Part shown: positions 26,801 through 38,056 of the stretch, piece after piece
How positions within the stretch are numbered: the stretch's first letter is position 1
Layout of the letters: every line of letters starts with the position of its first letter
Assembly (NCBI GenBank): GCA_002221725.1
Contig: NJFT01000001.1
Coordinates: 248,001 to 312,000, forward strand
DNA: 64,000 bases
Source of the DNA: Scedosporium boydii
Lineage: Eukaryota > Ascomycota > Sordariomycetes > Microascales > Microascaceae
Direction: 5' to 3'
The notes under the pieces: model-generated
What the model was told of the DNA's origin: nothing
Databases searched by the model: none
What the model saw: only the letters and a program-made list of their open reading frames with translations
Translations under genes and position numbers: made by a program

Positions 26801-28302
26801 GCACAACCACATACTTGGTACAACTTCGATGTCATTAAGGTTGATACAGGATCTGAAATTCTGACAATGGGGCTTTGGCTCTTGGAAAGACATTGAGAAG
26901 AGAGAAGACGGTTTGAGCCTTCGAAGACCAATTTTCAGAACAGCTCTCGTGAAATCGTCGGGCTTCGTTTAGAAACGGAAACCCTCGGCCCAAACAGCAT
27001 CAATACAAGAGACTGGGAGACTTAAGATAATCGGTGATTGAAGTGATTGATCGATTCTAAACTATTAGCTCAAATCCTCTAGGCTTCGCCCACTTCATTT
27101 AAGTTCTGACCTCCCCTGTACGAAGTACGTGCCCCCCGTCACACACCCCGCGCTGCCCCTGGGATTGACTCAACCATCGAGAATCGGACCCCTGGCGAGC
27201 GAGGCTGAGCCCTACAGAAGCCCCTGTCGGAGCCCTCAAGTTCCCAATTGTGAGTGCGGGGTTATGACAGTCCTCGCCGTTGAGGCTGATCGAAGCAATT
27301 TTGATTCCAAGCAACGGACCAGCCGCATTCATCGCCTCGGCCTGCATGGCCAACGTGAGCTTCATTGATGCATGAATTGATCCAACAGCTTCCTCCGAAC
27401 TTTCTACAATTTTCCGTCCTCTGAGGCTTCTGACAACTAGACCCGTGGGATGCCTCCCGATCCCAGCCCATCAATTTTTTCCCTTCTTTTTCAAGACCAG
27501 ACTTCGAGTACTTCGTGGTACTCTGTCGTTTGCTGGCCGCCCTCCCTCGGAATGCAAACATTCGCGGATGGATCAATGTTGAAGGAACCTCGGGTCTCCA
27601 ATTGCCATCGGGACCCTGTCCGTACACTACCGGGCATAAGAGTCTATCCTTATCCGAACTGAGCCGATCGCCCGTGCCATCAAATGCTGGTTCCTGTCAG
27701 ATCAAATATCATTACCTACCAGAAACAGGGCTCACCAGCATCTCACCCGCACCTCGCCCGCACTAAGCTTCGACCGGAAAGTTTCCACTCTCCACATCTG
27801 CTCTTTAGGATGTTGGAATGGTGCAGAAGCCCCCCACCATCGCCCAATTGTTGAGCCATTGGCCGTCGAGCTTGTGGGAGAATAACTTCTGCAGGCCCTG
27901 ATCAATCGATCGATAGGGATCAGTATCCAATCCCACTTGCAGCTGCTCCTTGCAGCTCAGACTAAACTAGTGTAGTGTAGCTCTAAAGCTCAGCATCAGA
28001 TGGATATAATCCAGAACGAGCTAGCTTCTAAAAGAAAAGAAAAAAAGACTGCGACCTTCATAAATCGTACCTCGTCCTCTCTGATCTCGTCTCAATTCAT
28101 CTCCCAAACTTACCCATCACAACGACTTCGCTTTCAAACTCCTCCTCCAGCACCTCTTCCGTCCCGATTATCAACACTCAGCTGCTGTTCCTCCTCCTCT
28201 GGCCAAAATATAGACTATATCAATTTTTTTTTTGTCTCAAATTTGTTGGACCCGGCCTGAAAGGACTAGTTGCAGGCGTCTCCATTGCTTCATAGCCCAA
28301 GT
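23840..28302. other. 4.5 kb divergent intergenic region without a convincing gene
   Basis: This is the largest gene-free stretch, lying between the start codons of the zinc-finger gene and the MFS gene. The longest frame (24789-25337, minus, 182 codons) starts with a hydrophobic run, but its composition and context are unconvincing. Features seen are a 9-bp perfect hairpin at 25439-25459, tacaagt/tactcg-type runs at 24350-24385, and TACGAAGTAC-type motifs at 27119-27128 and 27508-27517. The part nearest the MFS start (28040-28250) is C/T rich, as expected for a 5' leader. No tRNA, transposase or terminal repeat was recognised. Confidence 0.55.
25439..25459. repeat. Perfect 9-bp inverted repeat with 3-nt loop
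   Basis: The arms CGCACCCGA and TCGGGTGCG flank TGG. A partial extra copy of the left arm (cgcacccg) lies about 30 nt upstream near 25411. It could be a protein-binding palindrome or chance. Confidence 0.8.
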
Positions 28303-30088
28303 ATGGCCGAGCGGGTTGTAGACAAGAGCGCCGACGGCAAAGATGCCGCCGACGTCAACTTCGTCGTCTCCGGGACCGAGTCGCCCCGTTTGGACGGCGA
28401 TGGCGATGGCAAGTCTCGTGAGTCCCGGCAGCAGCAGCAGCTAGAGTATGATACCGCGACGGTAGAGAGGATCTATAGGAAACTCGACCTTCGTATCATC
28501 CCAGGTTCGTATACACACACACAATCCCACTCTCGCTCTCGTAGAGTACAATTAACAGGAGGATTCACCTTTAGCTTTTTGGATTCTTTATTTTCTCTGT
28601 TCTGCCATTCGTTCCAACATTGGTATCGCGCAGACCATGAACAAGGACGTCGGCCACGACCTCATCACGGTCCTCGGCATGACCCCAAGCGACGTGTCCC
28701 AGACACTTTCGCTCTTCTATGTCTCCTATATCATTTTTGATTTCCCGAGTAACTTGATCATGACCAGGGTTGGTCCCCGCGCGTGGATGGCCAGGATCGT
28801 CATCGCAACAGGTATCGTCGGGTCTTGCTTCGCCGCCGTCCAGAAACCCTGGAGTGCAAAACTCCTCCGATTCCTCCTCGGCGCCGTCATCGCCGGAATG
28901 TGGCCCGGCATGTCCCTCTACCTCACATCCTTCTACCCGCCCTCGCGAACCGGCAAAAGAATCGGCATGTACTTCACCGCTGCTCAGGTCTCTGCCGCTG
29001 TCGTCGGCCTCATCTCCGCCGGCTTCCAGCTCATGGACGGCGTCGGAGGTCTCACGGGCTTCCGCTGGATGTTCCTCCTCTACGGCCTCGTGACTATCGT
29101 AGTCGGTTTTTTGCTCCTCTGGTGGCTCCCCGATAGGCCCCTGCCGCCCGGCGAGACGAGGCAGCGCTCCGGTATCATGAAGTGGCTACCCGCAACTCCT
29201 GAGGCACTCACTGGCGAAGATGCCATCATTCATTATCATGAGCTCCGCCGGGTGTACCACGGCAAACACTGGACCTTGAGGGACTTAGGCTACGTCCTCT
29301 TAGATTGGCGTCTGTGGCCCCTTCTCCTCATGTACTTCGGCGTTGTTGGTGTAGGCATTGGCACTCAGCTCTACGGCAGCATCATCATTGCGTCCATCAA
29401 CTCGAACTTTACCGGCATCGAGATCAGCTTGCTCTTCGCGCCGATCTGGATCGTAAGTTTCAGTTCACACTCCATTCATCTCATTCAAGCAAACTAACCT
29501 CTCAAACAGATGGACCTAATCGCAATCCTCATCTTCACACCCCTCTCCGACCGCTTCCACTCCCGCCGCGCCATCATCTTCTCCATCGCCGTCTGCATCC
29601 AAATCACCGGCCTCCTGACCACCACCTTCGCCCTCCAGAACACCTGGGCCCGCTACGGCGGCCTCCTCCTCGTCGGCTTCGGCCTCGGCCCCACCGTGCC
29701 CACCTGCATGGCCTGGACCAACGAGGTCTTCCAGAGCCGCCACGGTGAGGTCGGCGTCGCTTCCGCCACCGCTCTCGTCTCGGGCTTGGGTAACCTTGGC
29801 AGTATCGTCACCACCTACGCCCTCTACACTGGTTGGCCTGCCGATAGCGCCAAGGGCCCCCACCGCTTCCGCAAGAGTAACCTCGTCATGATTGGTATTC
29901 TCTGCATCAGTCTGCTCAGCAGCCTTGTCAATATGGTCCTCTTGAGGATCTTCGGCGCCAAGAAGAGCAGAAATGGTGGCGGTGCTTCACCGAGCGATGA
30001 CGACACGAGCTCGTTTGAAGATGGCGCGGCGAAGAGGGAGGCTGAGGAGCGTGGCTTTAGTGGCTGCCTCCCCTGGATCAGGAAGTAA
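28303..30088 (+). CDS. MFS transporter, anion:cation symporter (Dal5/Tna1-like) family
   Basis: The exons are 28303-28504, 28575-29452 and 29510-30088, giving 552 aa. The first junction completes the family signature RKLDLRIIP then AFWILYFLCSAIRSNIGIAQ at the first membrane helix. Further hallmarks are SLFYVSYIIFDFPSNLIMTR, GMWPGMSLYLTSFYPPSRTGKRIG, FRWMFLLYGLVTIVVGFLLL and WLPDRP. About 12 helices are evident, with a long central loop and a Ser/Asp-rich cytoplasmic C-terminus. This family carries carboxylates and related anions (allantoate, nicotinate, pantothenate, biotin precursors) with protons across the plasma membrane. The substrate cannot be read from the sequence. The N-terminal 45 residues are acidic and disordered. 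Confidence 0.93.
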
Positions 30089-31945
30089 ACAAGCCCGTCG
30101 TCTTCGGGACCCCCGCTTTTGTGCTGCATCGGTGAGGTCTGTGTGATCTCGTCGATTTCACGGGGCAGAGGGGAACTGAAGGCCGCGGGCTCTGCGCGCC
30201 GGGTGATGCTCAACAATCAGAGGGCGCTCAGGAGCTAACAACCTTGCATTTTGATCAATGCTCGCTTTTTTCTCTTCTTTTCACTCTGGGACAATTCAAC
30301 TTGTTCCGCTGGAGAGCCTCTTTATTGCGATTCACTTTTTTCCTTCTCAGTTTCGATACAGGAAACCTACTCGGATTCCCTTCTCTGTCTGTCCTCACCG
30401 GCGGAGTTTTATCTAGCCACGGCCACCATGAAGTTGAGATTCCCACCTTGCCAGCACGACAATGCCCTAGCGCTATCGTCCGCAAGGTTCCATCCCCCTC
30501 CATCGTGTCCCCGGCTACGATCCAACTTCCCCCTCCAGGACAAGACTCCCATTTTTTCTTGTTTTTCATTTCTTTTTCTTTCCTATGTCATGGCTTCATC
30601 GCTTCTTTCTATGATACCCCATTTGTGTTTACATACGCTGTCATCCGAGGAGAGATCACAAAATAATGTCTTTACTAAACGACCAAGTTTTGGGAAATAT
30701 ATGGGATATAAAAGGAAAAATGAGATGGGGAAATCTCGACAGCGAAAGTGCTTCTACGCCATCGCTGGGACGGCGTATCGGGAAACTGAGGCAATGAAGG
30801 GAAGGACTCGCTGGGTCGGCGGGTTTGTGTACCTTTTCACCGCGACAATGCTGTTACGCTATCGTGGGCTTGCCTCGTGGGTGTTCCTATCCAAATTTTG
30901 TGCCTTTTTTTGAAAAGTTTTTTTATATGAGGTGGATACTTCCAAGGACGAGGGAAAGCGCCTCATGTTTTCCCTTCGAGGGAGTCGTTTCCTCTCTAGA
31001 GGAAGGGAGGTGGATATAGTGGTTAGTCGCTCGTTTAAATCAAACCGCTCTCGCCTCTTTTTCTCTCCACTCTACATCCCATCGACGGGATCTACTTTTT
31101 ATTCCGTGCTTGATTGACCTGGAGTGCAGATAGACTTACTCGTAGGGCGTGGGCCTGGACGGAGGCCATCTACAAGTAAACGCGTGAAACAGCTTTCTTT
31201 GAGAAATACCCGAAGCATCTCCCAATTGCCTGTCAGTTACCTTGACAGTCAGTTCACCATCTACTGCTCATCCTCTTGCTCATTGCTTTGAAAGACAGGA
31301 AGAATAAGTATATTCCCAAGCCCATGCTACCCAAGTCCCATCACATATCGCCCAGGGCAGAGGCAATGTGCAGAAAGATCATAGGGAGCCTATTCTATTT
31401 ATACTAGAGCATTACATGCTCATCCTGTAATGCTCATCCATTCCCAGTGTGCGTGATACCACCTGCTTACCTAGTCCCATCACACAGGCTCTATCACAAA
31501 ATGCCTTGTGCGGAAAGACAAAGGGATGCCCATCCATAGTATATGCTTGCTCATCCATTCTCATACTCGTCTCATAAACATGATTCCACTGCATCACCTC
31601 TTCACAAACCTCATCATTCTCCTTTCGTGTGTAACTGACCAACCCATGTTCATCCTCGTGAATGAAACATACGAGGGAAAATGAAAAAAAAAAGAAAAGA
31701 AAAAGACAAAAGAGAAAAAAAGGAAAAAGGAAAAAGAAAAGACAAAGAAAATAAAAAACAAGGAATAGTGCTGTTCTATCGCGTGAATGCAGGTCCAATC
31801 GCATATCATCCCCCTTGCTGTTTTTTGTATGCCATGATGTCCAGCCTTGTATGCATGAAAAAAAGAAAATGACACAAGATAGACAATAGGAATAAAAGAA
31901 GAAGAAAAAAGGAAAGGAGGGAAAAGTTGACTGGATTTTTTGTCG
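30089..31945. other. 1.9 kb intergenic region between convergent MFS and sepH genes
   Basis: It should hold two 3' UTRs. A purine-rich stretch on the plus strand at 31681-31770 and many T-rich runs create open but meaningless frames rich in Lys or Phe. The apparent frames at 30244-30913 have no splice structure or recognisable similarity. Confidence 0.6.
31681..31770. repeat. Low-complexity A/G-rich tract
   Basis: About 90 nt almost entirely of A and G on the plus strand, made of aaaag/gaaaaa units. It lies in the 3' flank of the sepH-like gene. Confidence 0.75.
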
Positions 31946-34900
31946 TCATGACCACTTCGAGTCAGAGCTCGGTGCTCTGCTCCGCCTCTTCCCGGCAATG
32001 ACGCTGATTGGGGCCGGCGAACCTGTCGTCGAGCCCGAGGCGCCACTGCTAGAGGCTCTGCTGACGTTTTCTTTGTTCGACAGCGCGCTCTCCGACCGAG
32101 TGACAATCGGAGGCTGTCCGCCCGACATGCTTGATCTCGAATAGGCCATCGATGTCCTCGGCAGCCGGCTCTTGCTGCCCGAACCGCTTCCATTGGAGAG
32201 AATGTTTACGGCCGAGGCCGCATCGCCACTAACTCTCCGCGGTATTCCGGTCGGTCCATCCCTGCTACGGGGTCGATAGAGAATCGCGTCTCGTTCGTGA
32301 GTTATCGAAGCTGGTGTCCGGCGAGGACTAGCTGCCACCTCGATATACGCACCGCTACCCGACCCCGATATACTAGGCCGATGCCGAGACCCGGATTGCG
32401 TAGGCGTAGGGGGCAAAGACATCGAGATATGTAGGCTCGGCGGGGTGTAGGAGTTGTTCCTCCTGTTTCCAGAGCCAGGTCGCCGTGTCGGTCCGGCTGC
32501 CGAGCTTGGAATGACAGGAGGCGCGGCCAACATGTCGGAGAATGCCTCCGCCCCAATCTTGAGCTTTACAAGCTCGGCCGCTAGGTTTCGGACCAAAACC
32601 GCCGAGTCCTTCTCTGCCAAGAGTTGGATGGCATCCATCAAGGACTTGACCTGCTTGCTGTTGAGAGCGCTGGTGCCATTTCCGAGACCCACGTCTTGGT
32701 CGCCCGCATCGATGATGATGCGAACAAGACGTAAAAGGTTCAACCTGACCACAGGCTTCTTGTGGCCGAGCCTCTGAGAGATACCCGCAAACATCTCTGG
32801 GGTGGCGAGCGACGCAGCAATCGAAGGGCTCAGACGAAGCAGCTTAAGGAGCGGTTCGAGGATGTTAGAGTCGAACGAGTTGAGTCTGTTCGTGCTGAAG
32901 GAAGACAGAATGGTCTTGGTAAACTCGCTCTCCAGCAGATGACTCTCGACGTTGGCCGTTTCTTCTTGCAACCTAAAAGATGGAAGAACCATGTGTCAAT
33001 GAGCCATCTCAACGGCAGGTTTCGGAGAGAGTAAACACTTACCAGACCAGAATGGCATCAAGTGCCGTAACTTGCCAGTACTGGTCGGCTAATAGAGACA
33101 CGTAAAAATCGAGTCCCTTATTCTGCCACAAGAACCGCCGACCCGTTCTGCCCGAATGCGCCATGTCGCAAAGGATCGGCAGGACAAACTCCTTGGGTGG
33201 CCTTTCCGTCCTCATGATCCGCAGAAGCAAAGGAATGATTCCTCCAACGGCCGCATCCTCTTGACGTTCCTTACTGAGCCTGCAAAGATTGAACATTGTG
33301 TTGAGGACCTGATTCGAGATCTCGCGGAAGTGAGTGTGTCCCTTCTTCATACTATAACTGAGAAGGTCGATTAGGAAGTCAATCGCATCCGCGGAATGTA
33401 AAACTTCCAGGGTGGTCGAAAGCATGGAGAGATTTTTGATAAACTTCAACATCGTGATCTGGTGAGCAGGGGTCATGCGCCGCAAGTCCTTGAGAACGCC
33501 TAGGTATGGGAGTCAGTATATCCAATTCCAAAACGAGAGTATACCCGAAGTTCAATAATCTTACTCTTCAGGACTTGCCGGTCTGCAACGACCTCCTTGA
33601 CATAGTTTTCAGCTTGTGAGAACAGATAAAAGATGTTGACAATGCGGCCTTCGATTAACTCGGACAACTCATTCTCGTCTTCTTCATCGAGCACCCTATG
33701 AAGAACAAGTGCCAGAGGGTATAGGATCTTGCTCCTTGAGAAGATTCGACAGAAATCGTTCTTCGGAGTAGGCCCCTGCTCGGAAAATTCTAGGTTAGAG
33801 GGCTGTCGCGTATATAGATGGAGTAATCAGAAGCGAACGAACCTGCAATTCAAACACATTCCAGATACCATTGACACCGATAAGCACGAGGTCTCTCGCG
33901 CTATCATAGTCTTCAAAAAGGAACTCCACAAGAACGTTGAGACCGCCGGCACTGACAAACATTTGCAGCGTCAGGGTCGATGTTTGGTACATCTGTCGAA
34001 CGAAGGCTGCTGCCTCTAAACGTATCTCGTTCGAGTATTGCCGCGCAGCGAACTTGGTAATGATCGGAATACCACCAACGAAGCACAAATTTTCTTGAAT
34101 TTCAACATCATCCAAAATAATCTGAAGGAAAGTTAGTTATGGCTCGTCTCAGTCATGCTCGGCATCAACTCTCTAAGTGACATTGGACTACTTACTGTGT
34201 TCACGACTTTGAGTAACTGGAGGATCATGTGTTGCCGAGTCTTGACGGTGCAAGGCTCAAGAATTTCTAGAATTGGGAGAAGACCATGAGCCGTAATGAT
34301 TAGGCCTTTGACTTCAGGGTTCTCCCACAGAAGGACAAGCTGTAGAATAAGTGTCAGTTTTGAGTCCCTCACACTCTCACACCGAAAATACGGGGTTGAA
34401 TGACATACCAAGTCCTCGGCTAACTCGCACAGGATATCCTCGCTCTCTGTGGTTTTCAAGGAACGCACGAGCTCCTCTACTCTCTCGCATAGCCGCGCAT
34501 GACGATCTCGCGCGATGTTGGCTTTGAGATCGAGCTCATCCCACCCAGGATCCATCGACGCAAACGGATCATCCTCATCATCGTCATCACCAAGCCACGA
34601 GCTGCTTGATAACTTCGACGCCAACATGAAACCGTTCTCGGACCCGTGGTCGCTTTCGTCCTTCGGGGTCAGCTCGTCGTCGGGTCCCAGGATATCGGAA
34701 AAGTCCTCGTCATCGTCCGGTTCGACAAATCGTTCAATCTCGGCCGATGATCTCGACCTACGCATGGATCGGTCGGGTAACACTGACGGCCGCGATGAGA
34801 TCTGCCGCCGTATGCTACCGGACACCGCCGGCGATTGCATAGAACGCGGTAGGCTAGTAAGGTCTGACGGATGGAACAACTGGGGCGCATCACTCTGCCG

Positions 34901-37147
34901 AGGACCCTTGAATGACGGAGGTGTCTTAGTTCGTTTCGAGTTCTCTGCGATGTTCTCCATGATGACGGGTTGCACGCTTACCCTCTTAACAGCCAGGTTC
35001 AGCCCTTTACTGAACACATGGTCATTATCAAATTGAAGGTCGGAAAAGTCCTCAACAGACTCTTCCCTGTATACAAGGTCTGGTCGGGCAGGAAGCTCGA
35101 TCTTGCTACCGCCGAAGTTGGGCTTCGTTGGCGATCTTCCACCCGATACAGGAGCCGTGCTGGATCTCGAAAAGTTCCGCGAGTGCTTTCGTGAATGCGA
35201 CTTTACTGGGTCTTGGCTCCTTTCGATTTTTCGGGTTATCGGCCGGATCGTTTTCTCCAGGGCGTCATCATCATGACACTGCTTGGCGACCTTGATGGTC
35301 AGGAGCTCTCCTTCAAAGTCGTCGTCGTAGTTCTCGGATGAGTTATTGAGATCCATGGTAGATGCGAAGGCTTTCAGGCGATCGGCGGACAACAAGCCAC
35401 CGAAGTTATCCTGGGGTTTGAGGTGTGGTAGGTGCAGAGCGCTCGGCGAGATGGATGTGGCAAAGTCATTATCCCAGTTATCGTCATCCGCCAACTCCGG
35501 GGACCGAAATGCTTCGGGAAGAGCACGGGGCTTCGCTAGGGCAACTCTCGCGGGAGTAGCGTGATTCGATCGAAGAGGGTCAGCTTCCCTAAACCGTAAG
35601 GCTCCTTGACCAGAAGCCATGGGAGGCGCACCGTCGGAGCCTGTTGAGGCTCGGAGAGACGTTTCAGAAGACTTGAGAGCCTTGTTCCACTGCTTCACTT
35701 CCTCGACTGCCTGGCTGAAGTTCGACGGCGCCTTGGCGACTTGAGGTTCGCTCCGACGGCAACCAACGATCCAAGCATGCCTAAGAAGTTTCCGGGCCGT
35801 TACACGCAGGTTGGGGTCTTTTTGGAAGCATTGCATGAGAAAGTCTCTCGCAGCCTGGAGGAAAGCGCATTGGGTTAGTTCGCTCACTAAGGTTTGATCT
35901 CGGATAGCAGTAACGTACAGGCGATATGCCTTCGGGAAGCGGTGGATGATCATCGTTGACGATCGCAAACAGCGCCGGCATAGCTGCGAGGTTATGGTAT
36001 GGAGGTTTAGCCTGGAGTAGCTCGATCACAGTACACCCAACACTCCATATGTCAGAGGCTGAACTGGCCCCGGAAAGCTGGATAATCTCAGGCGCCATCC
36101 AGTACGGCGTGCCTACCACCTGGGCCTCCTTATCTTGATTCCCCGCCAAAGTGCTAGTCGAGACACCGAAGTCTGCAAGCTTCACAGTGCCATCTTTCGT
36201 CGTTAGGATATTGGCGCCTTTAATATCCCTATGGATCACACCCTGATCATGGAGATATTGAAGGCCTTGGAGAACCTGAGTCATGTAAACGCCCACCAAG
36301 TTTTCGGGAAATTTGCCGTATGCCTTGAGGATCGAGTGGAGGGAGCCGTTTTCACAGTATCTGCAGCATCGTTAGGGGTAACCCATACAGGCGTATAACA
36401 GAGCTGGAGGATGGATGATGTCGTACTCGAGAATGATATTAAGGCAATCGACAGACTTGACGAAGCCAATATACTTGACAATGTTGTCATGCTATACACA
36501 AGAGGATTAGCCCTCAATCAGAACAATTCCAAGAGCATGCTATTCTTTGGCGCTCGACTTACGTGAAGGTTCTTTAACAAGTCGATTTCGGACTGTTGTG
36601 AACACAGTTAGAGCTAGGCTTCACACACACAGATAGCCCGCCCAAGGCGTAGCCTCGAGTGGTTCAGGGCCGGACAGGTTATACCTCAATCATACGCAGC
36701 TCACTTTTGGGCAGGTCGCCTAGTTTGACCTGCTTCACAGCGACTGCCTCCCCAGTGCCCCAATTGAAGGCCTTATACACCGACCCGAACGCACCCTTGC
36801 CAAGACATTCGCCGAGACGCTACACATGAGAAATATCCGGTTAGTATGTATATATGGGATGTTGGGGAACTTCGGAGTTGAGAGGAAGGCCAAGGTCGGT
36901 TTAGAAACAGATATCGGTCCTCCCCCCGACTCCAAGCCCATCTGCCACGCAAGACCCTACGCGGTTTCATTCTCCAGCAACTCACATAGTCCTTCAGGCC
37001 CGGGTCCTGCACCGCCGAACTCTCTCGCCCATGACTCTTATCTCTCCGTGGTGTACCGGGTGGCTTTTCGGATCTCGAGACCACCACGGCCGCCTTTCCA
37101 TTCGCATGGAGGTGGCGCTCAGCCGACGATGAGGCCTGGGGCGCCAT
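31946..37147 (-). CDS. sepH: SepH/Cdc7-type protein kinase of the septation initiation network
   Basis: Eleven exons fit in frame: 37147-36986, 36819-36685, 36592-36563, 36491-36427, 36360-35919, 35854-34409, 34339-34196, 34121-33843, 33775-33565, 33499-33043 and 32972-31946, giving 1465 aa. The N-terminal kinase domain has the Gly loop [12 protein letters not shown], Lys83 (AVAVKQVKL), catalytic IHRDIKGAN (about 174-182), ADFG (about 193-196) and [10 protein letters not shown] long Ser/Asp-rich linker follows, then an armadillo-like helical region ([40 protein letters not shown]) and a basic Ser-rich tail. Family members act at the spindle pole body between the Ras-like GTPase and the Sid1/Mob1 steps to trigger contractile-ring assembly and septation. 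One exon is only 30 nt ([10 protein letters not shown]). The intron at 34340-34408 is 69 nt without a stop. Identity is strong. Confidence 0.95.
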
Positions 37148-37385
37148 GGCCGGCTAAGATGGCCCGGTGGCTGCAGGGGAGAATGTGGGAACGTATGAAT
37201 CCGAGGATAAGTTTCTTGGTGGCTTTTCCCTATTGTATGGTTTGGTCGTACTCGTTCGCAACTTTTCTCGTTGTTAAAAAAAGATGCCCCTCGCGGGGGG
37301 GGAGGTGGAGCCCGCTAGATAATGCAGAGACGTACTTCGTATGCGGAGGGTTCTCAACGGAATTCGAAAGTTCGGGTCGGTTTCG

Positions 37386-37403
37386 TCTCTCTCTCTCTCT
37401 CTC
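37386..37403. repeat. (TC)9 dinucleotide repeat
   Basis: Nine uninterrupted TC units in the region upstream of sepH. Confidence 0.85.
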
Positions 37404-38020
37404 AAGGTGGCGCACAAAGCTGGTTATGCGTTGGCGATGCAGAAAAAAAGGCACGTGTCGACGCTGCAAACCGAATTCTGTGGTAAACCTCGAGGGGGCT
37501 TCTGAAGGAGAGCAACCCACGCTCCTTCCATTCATTAGAGGCCAGCCTTATGCAGGTTGGGAAAAGGGAACGCGAGAAGTAGTAGGAAGCGGAAGTAGTC
37601 GCGTATCGTAATGCACAACGGGGCCTGCCTGCCTCGAATGCCCGGGAGTGGGTCTCCCTGAATCTTTTTTTTCTCGCCCCGTTGCCGTTCCCTCGTTTCT
37701 TTTCGAGACGTCCACTCGTTTACATCTCTGTTTTATCCTTTGCTCGCCCGTTGGGTTGTCGTCTGGCTTTTTAACCTGGGGTTGGACGGGGGTAAAAAGG
37801 GCACACGTCAAATGGATTTTCCCGCGTCTCTCTAGTTGCTTTCCCCGCGGGTTTTTGCCGTCTTGAGCTGATGCAGGTGGGTCGGGAAGTTGGGATGGGA
37901 CGGAGTCGGACGAGGTCAAGGAGACGAGGTGGGCAGTATTGACTTTGACATCAACGGAATTAGGAGATCCAAACCCAATTAAGGTCGCGGTTGCCAGCGA
38001 GTCCAGAAGCCTGTACAAAG

Positions 38021-38056
38021 TACGAAGTACACCACGAAGTACACTGCGAAGTACTC
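38021..38056. repeat. Three tandem 12-nt units with core CGAAGTAC
   Basis: The units read TACGAAGTACAC, CACGAAGTACAC and TGCGAAGTACTC. The same core occurs singly in other intergenic regions of this window, so this may be a local amplification of a recurring motif. Confidence 0.85.

Noticed and set aside
30251..30913. 220-codon plus-strand frame
   Set aside because: Phe/Ser-rich translation of a pyrimidine-rich 3' flank; no splice structure or motif.
36826..37611. 261-codon plus-strand frame
   Set aside because: It overlaps the well-supported first exon of the sepH-like gene on the other strand and has no family similarity.
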